Assembly: GCA_000469685.2 (NCBI GenBank)
Contig: LS997562.1
Coordinates: 2,497,492-2,561,491, forward strand
Source: Haemonchus contortus
Taxonomy: Eukaryota > Nematoda > Chromadorea > Rhabditida > Trichostrongylidae
Direction: 5' to 3'
Length of the DNA: 64,000 nt
The position numbers and the translations under genes were made by a program. Positions 24,401 through 39,400 of this stretch are shown here, piece by piece. The notes under the pieces were generated by a model that made no database searches, was not told where the DNA came from, and saw only the letters and a list, made by a program, of their open reading frames with translations. Position 1 is the first letter of the stretch. Each line of letters begins with the position of its first letter.

Positions 24401-27400
24401 TTGTTGGTCCTTGTAAAGGTAAATTGGTAACCGTCCTATCTGGGAGAGTGGAAACCTTGTATTTGCTAGCACCCCTTTCAAACAGGTCAACAGATCACGC
24501 CAAGTCTTGAATCCTGTGAGGTCCATGGCAGAATCCGGGATCCACTCAGTGGCACAACTGCCTAGCTAGCTGTCTCGCCGTGAGCCGCGTCCTAGTTCAC
24601 AGTTTTAGTTAGTTGTCTCATGCCAGTCAGTACTCCCGGCCATCAGCCCCCCCCCCCCTTGTTTGTAAGCCAGCACTTCAACGCTATATAACCATGCGAA
24701 AAAGAGAATCGGCAAAGATCGCGCCATGACTAATTGCTGGTAATGGTCTGGTGCTACGATTTGTTTATAATCCTCTTGATCGGGTGATAATTATGTGATC
24801 GAACCAGTGGTTATTCATGAAAGTGTTTGCGAAAGGGTGATCCCCAGGTGATCTGTGCCCGATTATTGCAACTTTTTCTGGTGGAAAAACCAGTAGACTT
24901 GTGGGTAATCTCACATCAACGCCAATGTGACTCACAATCCAGTATTCTATGGGATTATTGGGTCATTCAGTTGTTCAAAATGAATCGAGTAATCTGACAA
25001 TGAGTTTCTTAGGATCAAAGATCGATATCGATTGTTTGTATCGATTTCTGCTCAATGATTCGGATATCGGTATAAAGTCAGTGCCATAGAGTCTTCACAG
25101 CTGTTGAATTTCTGGCTTGACGCCAAAGCGTTTTGCCCAATAGAATGGAAGGCCGAAGGGTGCCCTTGATAAATTCATGAGGAAAAGTTGAAAGGAGACG
25201 GGAAAGCTTATTCCCTACGTGTATCATCGCCTTCCCGTTCCCATGCGAGCTTGATCCTCGAACGGGCATCCTCCTGGACCGAAGGGCTGGGAAGACCATG
25301 AAAGAGAAAGAGTATAAAGTCACAATGGTGCAATGAGTCACAGCGACGGTCACGGTTCCAAGAGAGAACAATGCGGGTTCGAGTCCTACTTGGGCGCAAT
25401 TGAACCAAGGTTTCCCAGGTCTAGTAGCTACAGTACATATCATAGGCCAATCAGGTTTGGGTGTTGGCCCACTTGTGTTCTCGTCATGGGTAGGATATCC
25501 GGAAAATGGCACTAAACTAACATAGCCGAACGACAACAGTGTTCCTTTGTCATTCAGCGTCGCCCTGCAATGACTGAATTGAGCGACGTGGGCGATTCGT
25601 TGCAAATACACGTTGCGATCTGCTGTGTTTCCTGTTTATTCAGCGGCAGCTCTTCGTCAGCATCATCATCATCATCATCTCGTCGTTCCTTTCATTCCTG
25701 ATCAACGTGAATGTCAACAATATCGAAGCGCAACAATCGCCCTCCTAACGGCCGTCACATGCGGGCTTGTTGGACGATGTCATAAATTCTAGAACATTCC
25801 GCGGGAATGAGCCTCGGGAATGTGGGCGACTCCTCAGGAAATCCCAGGAATTTCCCTGTTCGCATGGAAAAAAAATGGATGAGGTGTAATAATAGTATGT
25901 ATATAAAATACAATAAAAGTACAATTCTGCAGAACTATTCACAGCCCGTTCAGTGGAGAAAATGGCCGGGGATATAGGCGTGGATTAGTCTGTTCTAGGG
26001 GAGTTAAGGCTTGTGCATGCCTTTCTGGGTAATCCTGGTGAAAAAATTCCAAACTCGGTCTCTTTAAACAGCTAGTCGTCCTTTAACATTGAAATTACTG
26101 TAAAGGAAGAGAGAGTGTGGATTCATCATAATCGTAGTGCTGGAATACTTTTATAGAGCCTTCCCAGATGATTACTACTCCTGTCCCGGTGCCAATTTAG
26201 ATTAAAGGTTGTCTTGGGTGTGAATAAGGGTGGTTGTGTTTACCTGTACCTGTTTACCTAACTTAATCGTTCAAGATCACTGAAATCCAATCTGAAAAGT
26301 TCTAGCAGATCCGTGCATCTCCCCGGAACCGTTTTCCCAGAGAAACGTCGCCTTTCGCTTAGAACTGGGTGCGTGTAGTGCTTAACGTACTTTTTCTACT
26401 TTTTTTTTGAGTTCAAACGAGTGATTTAAAAGTAATCCCATAGAATCGTAGGTCCTCTTGGCAGATTCTTGGTATTTGATCTCTCACCAGATTCGCTAAC
26501 ATAATTAGTGATTCCTCTAACCATTACGTGTCGATTTCCAGAAGAATAGTTGGTTTCGGATTGCGGTGCGTCCATTAACTCTAGAGAAGTTGCTAAATGA
26601 AAGTGTACTACGATGTAAAGGGAGTTGAGGGTTGAACCCAAGGCTTTCGGCCGGACCATGGTCATCCACCTCCTTCATCGGATGCATTGCAATGAACAGT
26701 AGTCAACTCATACCTCGTGGAGCCTTAGCTCAGAGTGGGGAAAGGGCCAAGCATAGCTTGCTTTTGAGGTTGGAATTGGATCGGTTGGAGCGAACAATAG
26801 ACGATGTGTGAGAAAAACAGCATTTCTCAGGGTATAGGCTGAAAAAATGGCCTGAGGCCAAGTAAAAAATGACACTGGGTGTAGGTGATGGAGACAGTTC
26901 GAGTTAGAAAACAGTAAATTGTTTCCATCTGGTACCTGTTTCTCAAAGGCACCGGATAGACACATTTGGTAAGGGCATCACCCGAAGAAGTTTACCTCGG
27001 CTGGGCCAACTACCGCACAGTCTAAGATCCCTGATTGTCAACTGTATATATAGTAGTAAAGGATTCGTCATAAATTGAATCTCTGTCTGCTAAATACAAC
27101 TTCCTGCCCTCAATTCTCTGATTGGGGCATCTCTTTCTTCCTCTTTCAATGAGATTCCCCCAATCAGTCCTCAGTTAGCCCCATTTCCAACGCCTTGGCT
27201 TAAGAGTACCAGACCAAGCAGATCAGAACGACGACGGACTTCGAGCAGATGTGACATTTTCGGAGAACATTTTTACTTCGACCGGGGTAAAGGCAACGTT
27301 GTGGTTGGTTACGTGCCAGTTGCCTACAGGATTCGGGTTAGCTAAGTGCTGCGCTAGGAGTTTTTTCACCAACTCTGGATGAGTTCCCCTATCGGCATAC

Positions 27401-30400
27401 CCAGTTATTTTCCCGCTTCAGTCCAGCCATATATGTCTTGATCAGCTTCTGCGCTATTAACATCAAACTTGACATAAGTAGGATTATCTTGGATTATCTT
27501 TGCCTCTCTATAGATCTTAGTCAGTTTGGATCCGTCGTATGGGAGGTTTTGCTGAGAAGGGAGCGTAACTGGAAAGTTCGGAAAGAAGCTGTGGGTGCAT
27601 TACATCCACTTTCTTTCCCTGGTCGTATTTTCCCGCGATTGTATTGGTAGGGATTACAATAGTACCCATTGGCCACTGTAACCTGTTCCTCAGAGAGGCT
27701 CTTCTCGTCAGGCATTCTCTGCCGCAGTCTATTTCATGGACCTGGGTAATAACCATAGGGTGTAATGATAGCGTAAGAGCAGTAGTGCGGTATCGAACAG
27801 CATCAGGAGCCCGAGTATTGTCTGAGTATCTGATGAAAGGTTTTTCCCCTTCGACCCGCTTTTGAAATGGGTGAAGGAGGATGAGATCATCTTCATCTCC
27901 CTCCCCCCCTCCTTCTTCCCCAACCTTCCCCAACCTTTTTCTTCTTCCATTCTGCTGTGTCTTGACTGTTTCTCCATTTCCCTTACCTCACTACGGGCAA
28001 ACTGCAGGTGCTCGAAGGTTTCAGTGTCATCCCTAGCCCATTTCGGTTTCTAGAGGGGATGCCATTTGGGAGCGCACGGTTCGGGAGCATTCGGAAGTAT
28101 TGCTGTTGCTGTGTTTTGGCTTCATCACAGCGCTATGTAGTCTTTACCATCTCGGTGTTTACAGTAGAGGCTGGAGCAATTGTCGCTGATGATGCAGGCC
28201 CCATACATATGTTCTGTGGATCGAACTCTGCTTCCGGCCCTTTCCCCCATTGATCGTCTGATTGGGAACAGATGTGTCTGGGAGTACCAAATACTAATCA
28301 GCTGCGCCTGAGCACATGTTGTGAAGTTAAATGCACATCCAGGTGGCAGTTAAATTTCGTATGGAAGTCGAGTACATGGCGCAAACCGAGAGAAAGGTTC
28401 ATGGTTTCAGGGGCTCTGGGCAGGGGGCAGAAATCCTCCTCCCTTTGAGATGAAGATTCCCAACAGGAATGCTTGTAACCAAAGAAGTTAACAGAGTGAT
28501 TATTCTGATTTTTTGGCCTAACAATCAATTTTGATCGGTTTTCAGTTGTTACCAGTTTCCTCCCAATCAATGGTCTTGTCATTTAATCCAGCGGGTCTAC
28601 TTTCTTGGGAAACTCTTGGAAATGGGATTTTTTTTAGAAAAACCATCGGTACCACGGAATCCGTCCTTGTTAATTACACAAGTACAGAAGAATGGTACTA
28701 CAAATGGTAATTCGATTGCGGATGCTACTACCACTAATGACGACTTCCGAGCAGTCGTTACAGCGTCTCCAACGATTCTGTCGGATTCGGTAAGTCTGGA
28801 ATGGTTTTCTGATTTGTTCTTGTTTTTTTAGGATACCGTAGATTCTTTGAAAACTTCAAAAACTGACACAGCTTCATTGGATCCATAGAAGTATGGCTTT
28901 TCATTTCTGGATTTATTCAACGAGCCCCTCATAAATTCGTAAAGTTTACGCAGTTTGATGACTCATTTTTCTTTGAGTTTAATCAGTTTAAAGTCTTGGA
29001 ATGTTCTGGCCCTCGTGCCCTTGGGTCAGAGCTCGCCAGCGTCACGAGGGCTGAGGAATTCCGGGACATGAAGCAACACACAGAAAACCTAGAAAAAATC
29101 CTGCAAAAAAAAGCCATTCAGTGGAAAATGAATGTAATCGGTGGGCTTCATTTCTCATTCTTGTCGGCCCCTCTCTCAAATTACCCGTTAAGGTTCTCGA
29201 AGGTGGGATATTAGACGGATGAGTTCATTCAAAAAAGAAACGGATTTTATCATTCCCTCACTGTTTAATCTCATACTGCCCTCCTTTTGGGCTTTTTTCT
29301 TGCATTTGGCTTGGTAATTAGGGACGAAGTAGTAGTGGCCAGCTAGTTCTTCCAGTGAATAAACAGTAATTTCAGGATTGTGCTTGGAGAATAGTGATAG
29401 TTTTCTAGATGGTTTGACGCCTATTCCGAATGGTATGACATACGGCGAGGACAACTAGCCAAGACAATAGACCAAGAATGCACGGATTTTGAGCCTAACC
29501 GCGTGCCGTGCTTGTCGCATCCGCCTCTGAACACGTAGATAGGTTTTGGGATTTGAATTTTCGGTGGGAGAGTAGGGGGTGGGAGTTGAATTTCAGTGGG
29601 TGACTACGGTACTCACCACAAAATACCATGAAATCTCTGCCTCGTGGTGCCTGCAACCCGTGATGTTTAAATATACGGTCGCAGGCACGATAGGCCTGGG
29701 GCATGAGTGCGACGAGACAACTATTTAGGGATCGCTGCTTGCTATAATCGAATCGGAAACTGCCGCCTATATAGCCCTGCTTCTGCAGGGGACTTTTCTT
29801 CGGGCATTCAACCTAACCCTCGACATCTCTCTTTTTCATCGAAAAATGCCTCGATAGGTCGTCTATTCTCTAATTTGGCCCCACCCATGTAGTCCTGTCC
29901 TCACAGGGAGTGAGATTTGAATCCCATGGTTTATAACTTTTCCCCATCTACAGATGGGAACGGCAAAAAAGCGCCATTCATTGGAGGCGCAAAATCGCAA
30001 TTTCTCGGAATAAATCCATTTTTATGGTCAGATGATGTCAGAGATTAATTTTGTCTTTCCAGTTCATATGCGACATGAATTAAAGTTTCTATTTCTCAAA
30101 AAAAAATTAGAAAATTCACGATTTTCTCAAATTCCACCTGTACCACAACGAAGTCCAGCTGTTCCACCACGTCATTTTTCATTTTCTTCGATTTCTTTTT
30201 GTCGAGAAACATATGGCCCTCTGTTGGTCATTTGCGTAATCATTACACAAATTACTTCCGTTCGGTTAATTTTTTCCGGCTTTTAAAACAAACACGTGCA
30301 GAAAATTGACTGGTAGATGAGCGGCGGAAATGTTTGTGAAACTATGAATGAACTGCGGAACGACATCATCCTATTATGTTTTCTGGTTTCTGTTTTTTTT

Positions 30401-33400
30401 TGACTCGGTGCAGTGACGAAAGCTGCCACCCCCCCCCCCCCCCCTCCGAGCTGAAGGAACCGTGGGATCATCACCATTACAGATCAGGGTTCTCATTATT
30501 CCACTCTTCTCCCTGGCGATTATCTCTCGCCGTGACAGGACCCGCTGTTTCTTCTGGTCTTCGCCATTTCCTCCGATCCAATCCACCGATTCTCTCGATC
30601 ACGTCGGCGAGGTCTATCTGATCACGTCTTGTCACCTTTTCTTTGAGGCACTGAACGATCGCCCTTCTTGAGCTTTGAACTTCATTGCTTTTCCTCAATC
30701 CTGTGGTCTTCTCAGAACGTGCCCATCATCGCAGTCGCTGATCTCTCATCTTTAGCTGGACCGGTGCAGATCGAGCCGTTTTCCGATTTCTCCTTCATCC
30801 AGAGTTTATTTGCCAGTTCACCACGAGTATTGATCTTTTATTCTCCGAATGGGCCGCGTTGACCATATTTTAATTCCATTACGCACTATTATTGCCTCCG
30901 CGCTCCGGAACCCGAGCGAAGATCCATGGGCGCACTCCCGAAACTATCTCTTCACCTCATTATTCCTCATCACGAGCGTCGATGGAGCATTTTACCACTT
31001 CACAATCCACACGCAACCAAAGTGCTAAAGATTGTAAACCATCTGGGATCATAACTTTTGGTACGGTAAAGGTCCGAGGTATCTAACATCTGCATTTTCC
31101 TGGAATCGAATCCCCTACCTAGAAGACCACCGTCTTCTTGGTAGTCTAACTTGCAGGTAACGTAAATGAGTACCGGTGGCTAGTCTTCTCGAATTCCAAT
31201 GGGTTTGGCCGTCGCACGATATTTGATGGCGTGGCGCGTTTTGGGACAAGAAAGTTTACCCAACACTTTTTGGTTTATTCATGTATATCTATAAATACTT
31301 TGTACATGATTAGGGTCTTGAGAATTCAGAGAATAGCAATTGTAACTTTACAGTCGCCAACGCAACATTCACTTCTATAAATATTACCAGTTGTTCCTTT
31401 TTTCAGTTTACCCGTCCGGCTAGCAGGTAGGGTATAGCATAAATTGACTTACCATAGTCAAGCAGTCCCGGACAACGCCCGTTCCTCCCTTTCCCACTCT
31501 ACTGCCTTTAGTTCATTCTTCCTCTAGCTCTACTTCATTCTCTAAGGTAGAAGGCCAATCGTGTGCTAGAAACTTCGGCTACGTGATTTTCAGACGATCG
31601 GGCCATCATGTCCTACGTCTCATTCCTGGCAATTGTTGACCACGAGGGATTGAGGGGGTGGGTTAGGGAGGGGTCAAGAAGTATGACCTCACGTTCGCTC
31701 ACATTTGTCAGAACTTCGGATTGGTATGCACTCCTACACGTGCTTTCATGCATTCCGGTTGTAGGACCATCGGTCTGCAGGACTACCCCCCTTAATACCA
31801 TTTATTTCGAAAAACCATAAGAACATTTCATTTTCTTCTGACGGCTCGATGAAGCTCAAAATTACTTTTCTATTGTTCACCAGCGCTTTTAAAGTGCGCC
31901 CATAGTAGGTACGTGCCTATCCTGCGCCCATAGTATGTAGGTTTGTGCCTATATAGGGTTCTTGAAGGAGTTCAAAACCCTTTCTTTATAAAATTTTGTT
32001 GAATTATTTTCGTTTCTTTTCACTTTCGACTCAGTCCCTTGTTTTCTCAGTCTTCTAAGATTCTCCAGCACTTGGAATTCTTCTTCATGACGTCCACATT
32101 CCGTTGAACATTTGGAAGTTATAAAAGTTCTGCGATTACCCATTTAATCCCCCCTCATCCATCTTTTCGGTTTCAATCCCGGGCTTCTGAAATCTGTTTT
32201 TGCATCCTATCGACCATCCCCTTGAGCTCCCCTGAAAGCTGCCATATGGTGTTTGAATGTGTTTCTGACGGTGAAGAGAAGTTTTTCACCCGCTGGGAAG
32301 AGTGAAGATTGCTTTGTTTTATTATGGCTTTTTCTAGAAGGCTTGCAGTAAATCCCAGGAAAAATCCCACATGAGGTAAGCCTGGCGGCATTTGTCAGCG
32401 CACTTTCTTATCTTCAAGATCAGTTTTCTCCCTTTTTACCTCCTTACTCGATCTGGTTCCCACCCAGTTCATACTGTCTTGTCTCTGTACCCATGGTATG
32501 ATAAGTATACAAGTAAATAAATGTATTCTGCAGCATAGAATCACTCAGTCGGTTTTGGACGAGGTTCCTTCCTTGTATAGCAAAAGAGGATGAGTTCCGA
32601 GTACCAACGGACCACACTGCGATTGGAACTGTGTCGTCCTTTGCCTCTGCCCTATTCTGTAGAGGGGGCGAATTAGAAGACTCCCACAGTAACCACATAC
32701 AGATCCATAAGGGTTCAATCAGAAGCAATGGGCATTTGTGGACGGGTCGTGTCCATGCATCCGGAACTTCTCCTAAAATACTATCCATGGTCCCACGTTG
32801 ACTCTTTGTCAGTAATTTTCTACCAGTAGATTCGAGTACTACACAGTACCGAATGGGAAAGGGAAATCGGGGAATCACATCTGACAATTGAAACCAGAAA
32901 TTTTTGACTTCCAGATTAGGCAATTGTTTACAATATTCTTCATGCCCTTTGTACTGAAAGGGCAGCAGGTCCAAGGTAGTGTGGGAGATAAGGATGGCAT
33001 TCCGTCCTGGGAAAACCTCAAGGTATAGGACAGAGTGGTGCGGGACTTAAGGCGCTGTTCATCCTCAAATGGGTGCCATCTATGGGATCCTCTTTAGTTT
33101 CTCCCAAGTCACCACCCATCCTGCCCACATTCTATCTGGACCTCTCTTTTCAGTTAGACCTAATCCACATGATCATCTACTGTTCACTACCATGACCGGC
33201 TGTGACAGAGTCATGGGGGAATTTGTATGATAGTTGAAATTTAAAATTTTGGAAATTTTAAATTTCTCAAGTATCCGTCCCTATGCCTTCGAAAACTGAG
33301 GATCGAACCTTTCCAAAGATGTATTACCCATTACCTTAATATTATTTTTAATTCCCAGTTGATGATACTTCAAACCTTGCCTTCGTGAGAATCAATTGAT

Positions 33401-36400
33401 TGGAATCAGTTTGCTATGCCATCCAATCAGTCATCATGGAATTTGGCCACTTCTTTCCCATCCTTTTCTTTCGTCCCTCTTTACAGCCCGTCGTCGATCA
33501 TCTGGTCTCATAAATAATTGTACAGTTGAAGGGGATTACGGTATAGAAGACAGGAATATTTCTGGGTCGTCAGAAATAATACTTCACCATTTCTCAGCAA
33601 TTCTTAGACCCGATCGCTTGGAGTCAGTGCGTTCTGGGTGTGAAAAACAGTTTCTGACTAGTACTTTGCACTTGGGAAGACGGATGGGTGGATGGGGGGC
33701 TTTGAGGAACTGATCGGAAGTCCCTTTGTTTCGGGAAGATGAGAAGACTTTGCTGTCCGGGAGCTCTATCTCGTCTCAGTTGCAACCGAATGAGTGTCAA
33801 CTCCGATTTTTCCCTAGAATAAAACAGGATTACGCAGAAAAGTGTTTGTTCACCTGATGACCCATAAAATCACGCAAAAATAGGATAGATAAGAATTAAA
33901 GACTATTTTTGCCATCCTAGACGATAAAGTACTTAGACTGAGTGTACGGACAAACTTTTCATTTCTCCCTTTTCTGAGAAAGTGCTCATGCAAACGCGCT
34001 CGAGTTCGAAAATTGAGTCGTGAAAACTCGTCCACTTGCAAGCTCATCCATTCCACAGCAACTTAGAACGAATTCTCCTGGGTGGATATACCGGAATTTT
34101 CTAAGGCTTTGCAGTCATATTCAAGTTGTTGACTCGACTTCGATCTCTGTGTCGATCGTTTTCAAAGACCAAGCGAAGGCCAAGGTTCAGAGATTTTTTT
34201 CCGGAGCAAATGTTGTCAGTCCCGGTTGAGGGAATGATATGTGTCGATGGCGTTTGTTATGCAGCAAACGTCCTGATATCGTTATCTAACGTACCGCCGC
34301 TCTCCTCTGGATGCAGCAACTGTTTGCTAAGTATCTCATTCTCGCATAGCATACACCTTGCCTTTCACCCGAATTGCCTCATAGAAACTCCATCAATCTG
34401 GTTTGGGTTTTCTGGCAGTCTTTCCCAGACCATAGAGGGCTCATTCCTTTTTTCCTTCTGCTCATATACTATGCATCATGATGCTCCTCAGTTTCTATAT
34501 GGTAGTTGATGGGAATTGATCTCTTCTGGAACTACCACTCCATGTGTGTTCCATGTTCCTCTGGCATTTGTGACCACTATGCTCTTCCATTCTAATTTCT
34601 TCCCTGTACTTACGCCCCACATGTCGCTCTCCTGTACATGAACAGGAAGACTTCAAGCCTTCGAAGCTTGTGGGAACAGCAAGCGAGCTACCTTCCCCAG
34701 ACGGTGGGCAATTCGTAGCGGTTGTTGTCAGCCAACACGAAGATCCAACTGATGAAAGAAGACTGAAGCTCGTCCAACGTCTATCAAGTTGTAGATCCAC
34801 CAATTACCTGATAAAACATCCATATTGTGATATCTCTTCTGATTCTTTGTAATTCGCTAACACTGAGCGGTTTCATTATTTTTTTTGGAAGTTCACTTGT
34901 TTTTCCTTATTCTTCTGAACCATCTCTGTTCGATTCGTAACAGTTGCAGGAGGTTTATCGAGAGATAAAGGACACACAAAATGTCGCTGGTCAAATGACA
35001 ATGTCTAACGGAATGTTGACTTTTTATTCGTCTTCATATTCGTTTTTGGACCTGGAAGATAAGAAATGGGCACCTCTACCTTCAACAAGTGCATTTTGGT
35101 GGCATATGTTCATAGAACAGGAACAAGAGTATCATAGGACATGGTTGAATCCTTCCATCTCACGTTGATGGTATCGTTCTCCCACTGCCGTTTCCCTGGA
35201 AGTCAGTACGACCCGATATACATGCTGACTGGCAAGCGATACACCCCAAGCTCCAGATTTTCTTCCATCACGTGCACCAATACGACGTTGTTGATCCGTG
35301 GTTATGGGCGGAATCACTCAGAAGGGTTTTCTTTGAAGGCTTGTCAGGCTCAGTTGTTCAGTGGCTGTAGCAGCTCGTTGACAACATTGACTTTAGGTTG
35401 AGTCGGTGGAGATACTTTTGGAAGCCCTCTTTATGGTTGTGATTCATTCCTCTGATGATCTCTCGGGTTTGGTCGATGGTCGCCCACGGAAACTGATGTT
35501 CAGGGGAATTTTGAGGCCTTCTTCTATATCTCCTCGATGTTTCAAGCTCTAGAGGTTAGAGGATGAAGAAGTGGAGACCAATGTATGTACGGCATTCACA
35601 TTGGGTTGCGGGACGTCCCAGACAGGTCTGTTGGGAATTCTGCTCTTTGCAGGCGCGGGAAGCGTAACAGGTTGGATAGGTAGAGTCCCAAACGGTACTT
35701 CCCCGTATCGTTTCATAAAACTCTTCCCCAGACAGACTCTAGGAACAGACCCGGGTTGGGATATTGATTCAGCTGAAATTCTAGCCTTACTCCTCCCTCT
35801 CCTAAATCCCACTTCCCCCTATCCCTACCCTCTCTTGCTCTCTGTCATGGGGATGGTGAGCGGTGAACATGGCCGTTGCGCCGCACACTCCGTATATCAA
35901 ACCTATAGACGGTAGCGTAATGATGGTGATCTCTGAGTTTCAGGGTTTCTGTTGATTCTGGTGAAGCCCTTCGTTCTGTTGACGTTCCAAAAACTGCTGA
36001 ATATTCACTTTATAAACCGGATTACTTCCTACCAATGAAATCGCCCCTTATCAGTATTTTTTATCAATTTTTGTCCTTAAGAAGTTCATAGCACAGAAAG
36101 CGCTTGGTACTTTTCTCGGCATTCTTATGTCTCTCACCTTTTACTTATGATCCCTCTTTCCTGCCCTTTTTCTTTTCTTCTTTTCTGGCCTTTCCCCCAG
36201 GAAAGGCTCACGGGAGGCTACTAACTGAAGCTACTAATAGCAGTTTCCATCGTTCGAACTTCTGTTTTTCTGTCGAAAGTTTTCTTTTGACTGTCACAAT
36301 TGCTAGCATCTCAATGACTGACGGCTTCCTGAAGGCTAGCAGGTTGCCAGTGTTTTCGAGAGGTATCTCTCTACCATGCTCAACACATGGGAATTTAGAG

Positions 36401-39400
36401 CTGGGACAGGCAGCGTCAAACATCAGACAAAGTTCTTTCGACCTTAACAGCCCATCCCAGAGATTCATTGACGAAATCATCGTTTGTCTGAGAAAAAACT
36501 CGTGAATGACAGGCGTTCGAGTGGGCCATGATCGATAGGAATACATGAAGTTCTTGACGTCAACCCTGATAACCGGCTATACATTCTTGCCACACGTTGC
36601 CAATGCCAGTGTTGCCCTTCTGGCCATTAGTTGTTGCCACTGGATTAGATCTATGGATCGGCGTCATCCATCTACGCGCGTGGATTTCTTTCGCTTACTA
36701 TGACCGTCATAGAAACCTGCTTAGGCGCATATCGGAGCAGATCCTTGTCATTAATCCAGTCCTCCCAGTGTCCACGATCGACGACGCCTATCTCCACGGA
36801 ACTCTTCTCAGACGTTCACGACACGATAGCAATGCTCTCTTTGTGTCTTTTAAAGGATTCTCCACTTGATCGGATATTTCGGGCGGTTCCTGGCAGCTAT
36901 TCTTGTCCTTCACAACTTTTTTGTTCATTAAATTTACTACGATCTTTGTTCAAATGTATTTTGCTTTCTTATTTTTGTTTTTTGGGAAGGAATCGGTGCA
37001 GGAAACTACCCTTTGGGTATCCACCCATCTCCTCACCCTACCATATCCGCCGTTATTTTTAACGATGTGTGAAGAAGTAATGGTGCGAAAGAATAAATCA
37101 TTATAATAACTATCATTAGGGGTGCCTAAAATACTACCTCTACCCGAATGGGAGAAGGGAGGAGGTATATGTGTAAGGAGTCCCGAATGGCTTATGATCC
37201 ATGTATTTATTGCCTTCTATTTCGAAGTATTTTTCTGTGTAAATACATACTATCATTGAAAATTGGGTGTACTGCCTTTCAAGTATAGTCGTAGAACCTG
37301 ACAGATTGGAAGAGGAAGCTCCCCATCTGGTCACTACCTTTTATGGCTCTGGGAAAGCACCTCCCACTCAAGTATGGTCGTAGAGCGAAAGCTAGCACGC
37401 TACAATTAGGCTAGATCGATCAGCGGACGGCCCTCCCCATACACTCCCATTCCTAATTTTGTCAAGTTGTAAAAATCTAGTCAAGTTGACGACCCATTAA
37501 TTTTCCAACTTACAAGTCTCCTTGTGATCCGTAGACCCCAATATAGCCGCTGTGAGAAACGAATGGTCTGCTCAACGTGGGTCCGCTCCTCTTTTCTGAG
37601 GTAAGCCATGTGCCTGACATTCTACCTGGATCCGCTGTGGCTTTCGTATGCCGATTTGACCTCTACAAATAATTACCTACTGGGACTGTTTACGTACTGT
37701 ATAACTAATTTCCTTCTGTTGGATAGAGAAGATATCAGTTCGAACTCTCCTCTCTGGTTTTCCAGCTCTGTAGACGGAATGATAATGATCTTTGGCGTTT
37801 AACTGGTACAGTTCGAAGGCATACCTCCCCCTCTGGGAATGTGTTTAGCATTTCAATCGCTCAATCGTCATTTCCCACCATCTTCTTCCATTTTGCCAAG
37901 TATTTTCTTTACAACACTTTATGTCCCCCTATAAATTCCTTCCATACGAAATTTCAATCATTAAATCGCCGTTATTATTCGATAATATTCATGTGAAAGG
38001 GTGTAAAATCGGGGCGAAAAAGCGAAAACTCCGATCCCCTACTCCCCCACATGTGCTAGTCCGCCACAGCTTTCATCACGACTTCATGCTCCGGCTCGAG
38101 AATTCGGTTCCCAATTGAACATCACCCCGAAGGAGTCTAATGTCCGTAGAAGAAGTGGTTATTCTTGGGTGATTAGACTAAAGTGGGTGTTTCGGATGAC
38201 ATATATGTTGCCTATTCGGAGTAGGACCGGTTCTTGGAGGTAGAAAGGCGGGCAGCCTGAAACGATGTGTTTGTTGTAGTCAATCCCTCTGAACCCATTT
38301 GTACTTCATGTTTTTCTACGGTTGAGTACTAACAGTTTGCTTTCTTTTATTGACTTTGCTTGATTTGCTACTATTTGTAATTCTACTTAAATCCACAAAA
38401 AAAAATGTCTGAGGCCGTATGTTTGCTGGTCTGGGTACTTAACCCTATACAACCTCCAAAAGGGTTGAACTATGAGCCACCCGTTCGCCACAGTCGTCGC
38501 TAAGCTCAGACCTTTGATTGTTGGACCTGACTCTTATCCACTACTACAGTGATTCAGTAATGCAACCTGAGCAACGAGACAACTAGCCAGCAATCGCCAT
38601 CCACCCACCTGACCCCTTTTCTGGACGGAAGTAGATAGAAGCTTCTTCACGATATTATCCTTGAAATATTCAAGGTGGCTAAGAACTTTGAGATCTCAGA
38701 TGGTGATTACCTCAAAAAATTTTTATTTTCAAGGAACTATTCTTCTAACGGTGAAGCGCAGTACATTTCAAAGTCCTTGTGGCCAAAAAAATTTATTATA
38801 ACCGCGAAAACCCATTAATAGAGAGCGTCTTTTGCATCTCCTGGTTTTTTTCAGAGAGCCGAAAAATTCTACAGTACCCATCAAGCTTTGTCTTTATGCT
38901 TTCTGAACTGCGCCTCACCACCCTTTCACCCCCCCCCCCCCCTTCTTGCCTTGCCCTGTATCAATGTTTCTATCTGAATCGTATAGTTGTACAAGTGTAC
39001 TTGATTCATCTGCGACTGTTCGACTCTTTTAAGGCTTTTATCTTATCAGAAAGCTCAGGACCTCTCCGTTTCTTGACCATAACTTGATAAAGCCGTCTCC
39101 AATTGGTTTCTTAAGCTTCAGCGGGGTTTATCAATCGGTGGACGTTATTTGAATATGTGCCTCGGTTAATAACAATTCAAAACCTCAATGTCATTATTGA
39201 ACTCCTAATGTTGAACGGAAGTTTTGCAAATTTCTGTACGTAAAAGGGAGCCAATCCTCTGCTAAACCTTGCCGATTACTATAGTAAACATTAGATGGCC
39301 AAATGGAAAGTGGAACAAGCCTCGACTCGGTTTCTTGTGTAACTTGTACCCATTTCTTAGTTGTTGAACTTCCAAACAATTTCGGTTACAAGCCAATATT

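Noticed and set aside
23983..24510. 175-codon plus-strand frame with a CxxC
   Set aside because: No ATG at the start, no neighbouring splice sites in register, intronic position; length alone is not enough.
25078..25611. 177-codon minus-strand frame
   Set aside because: Overlaps a tRNA-promoter-like repeat, has no splice signals or domain, and its composition resembles repeat readings.
36208..37062. Overlapping frames on both strands, possible retroelement remnant
   Set aside because: No reverse-transcriptase, endonuclease or integrase motif could be recognised.
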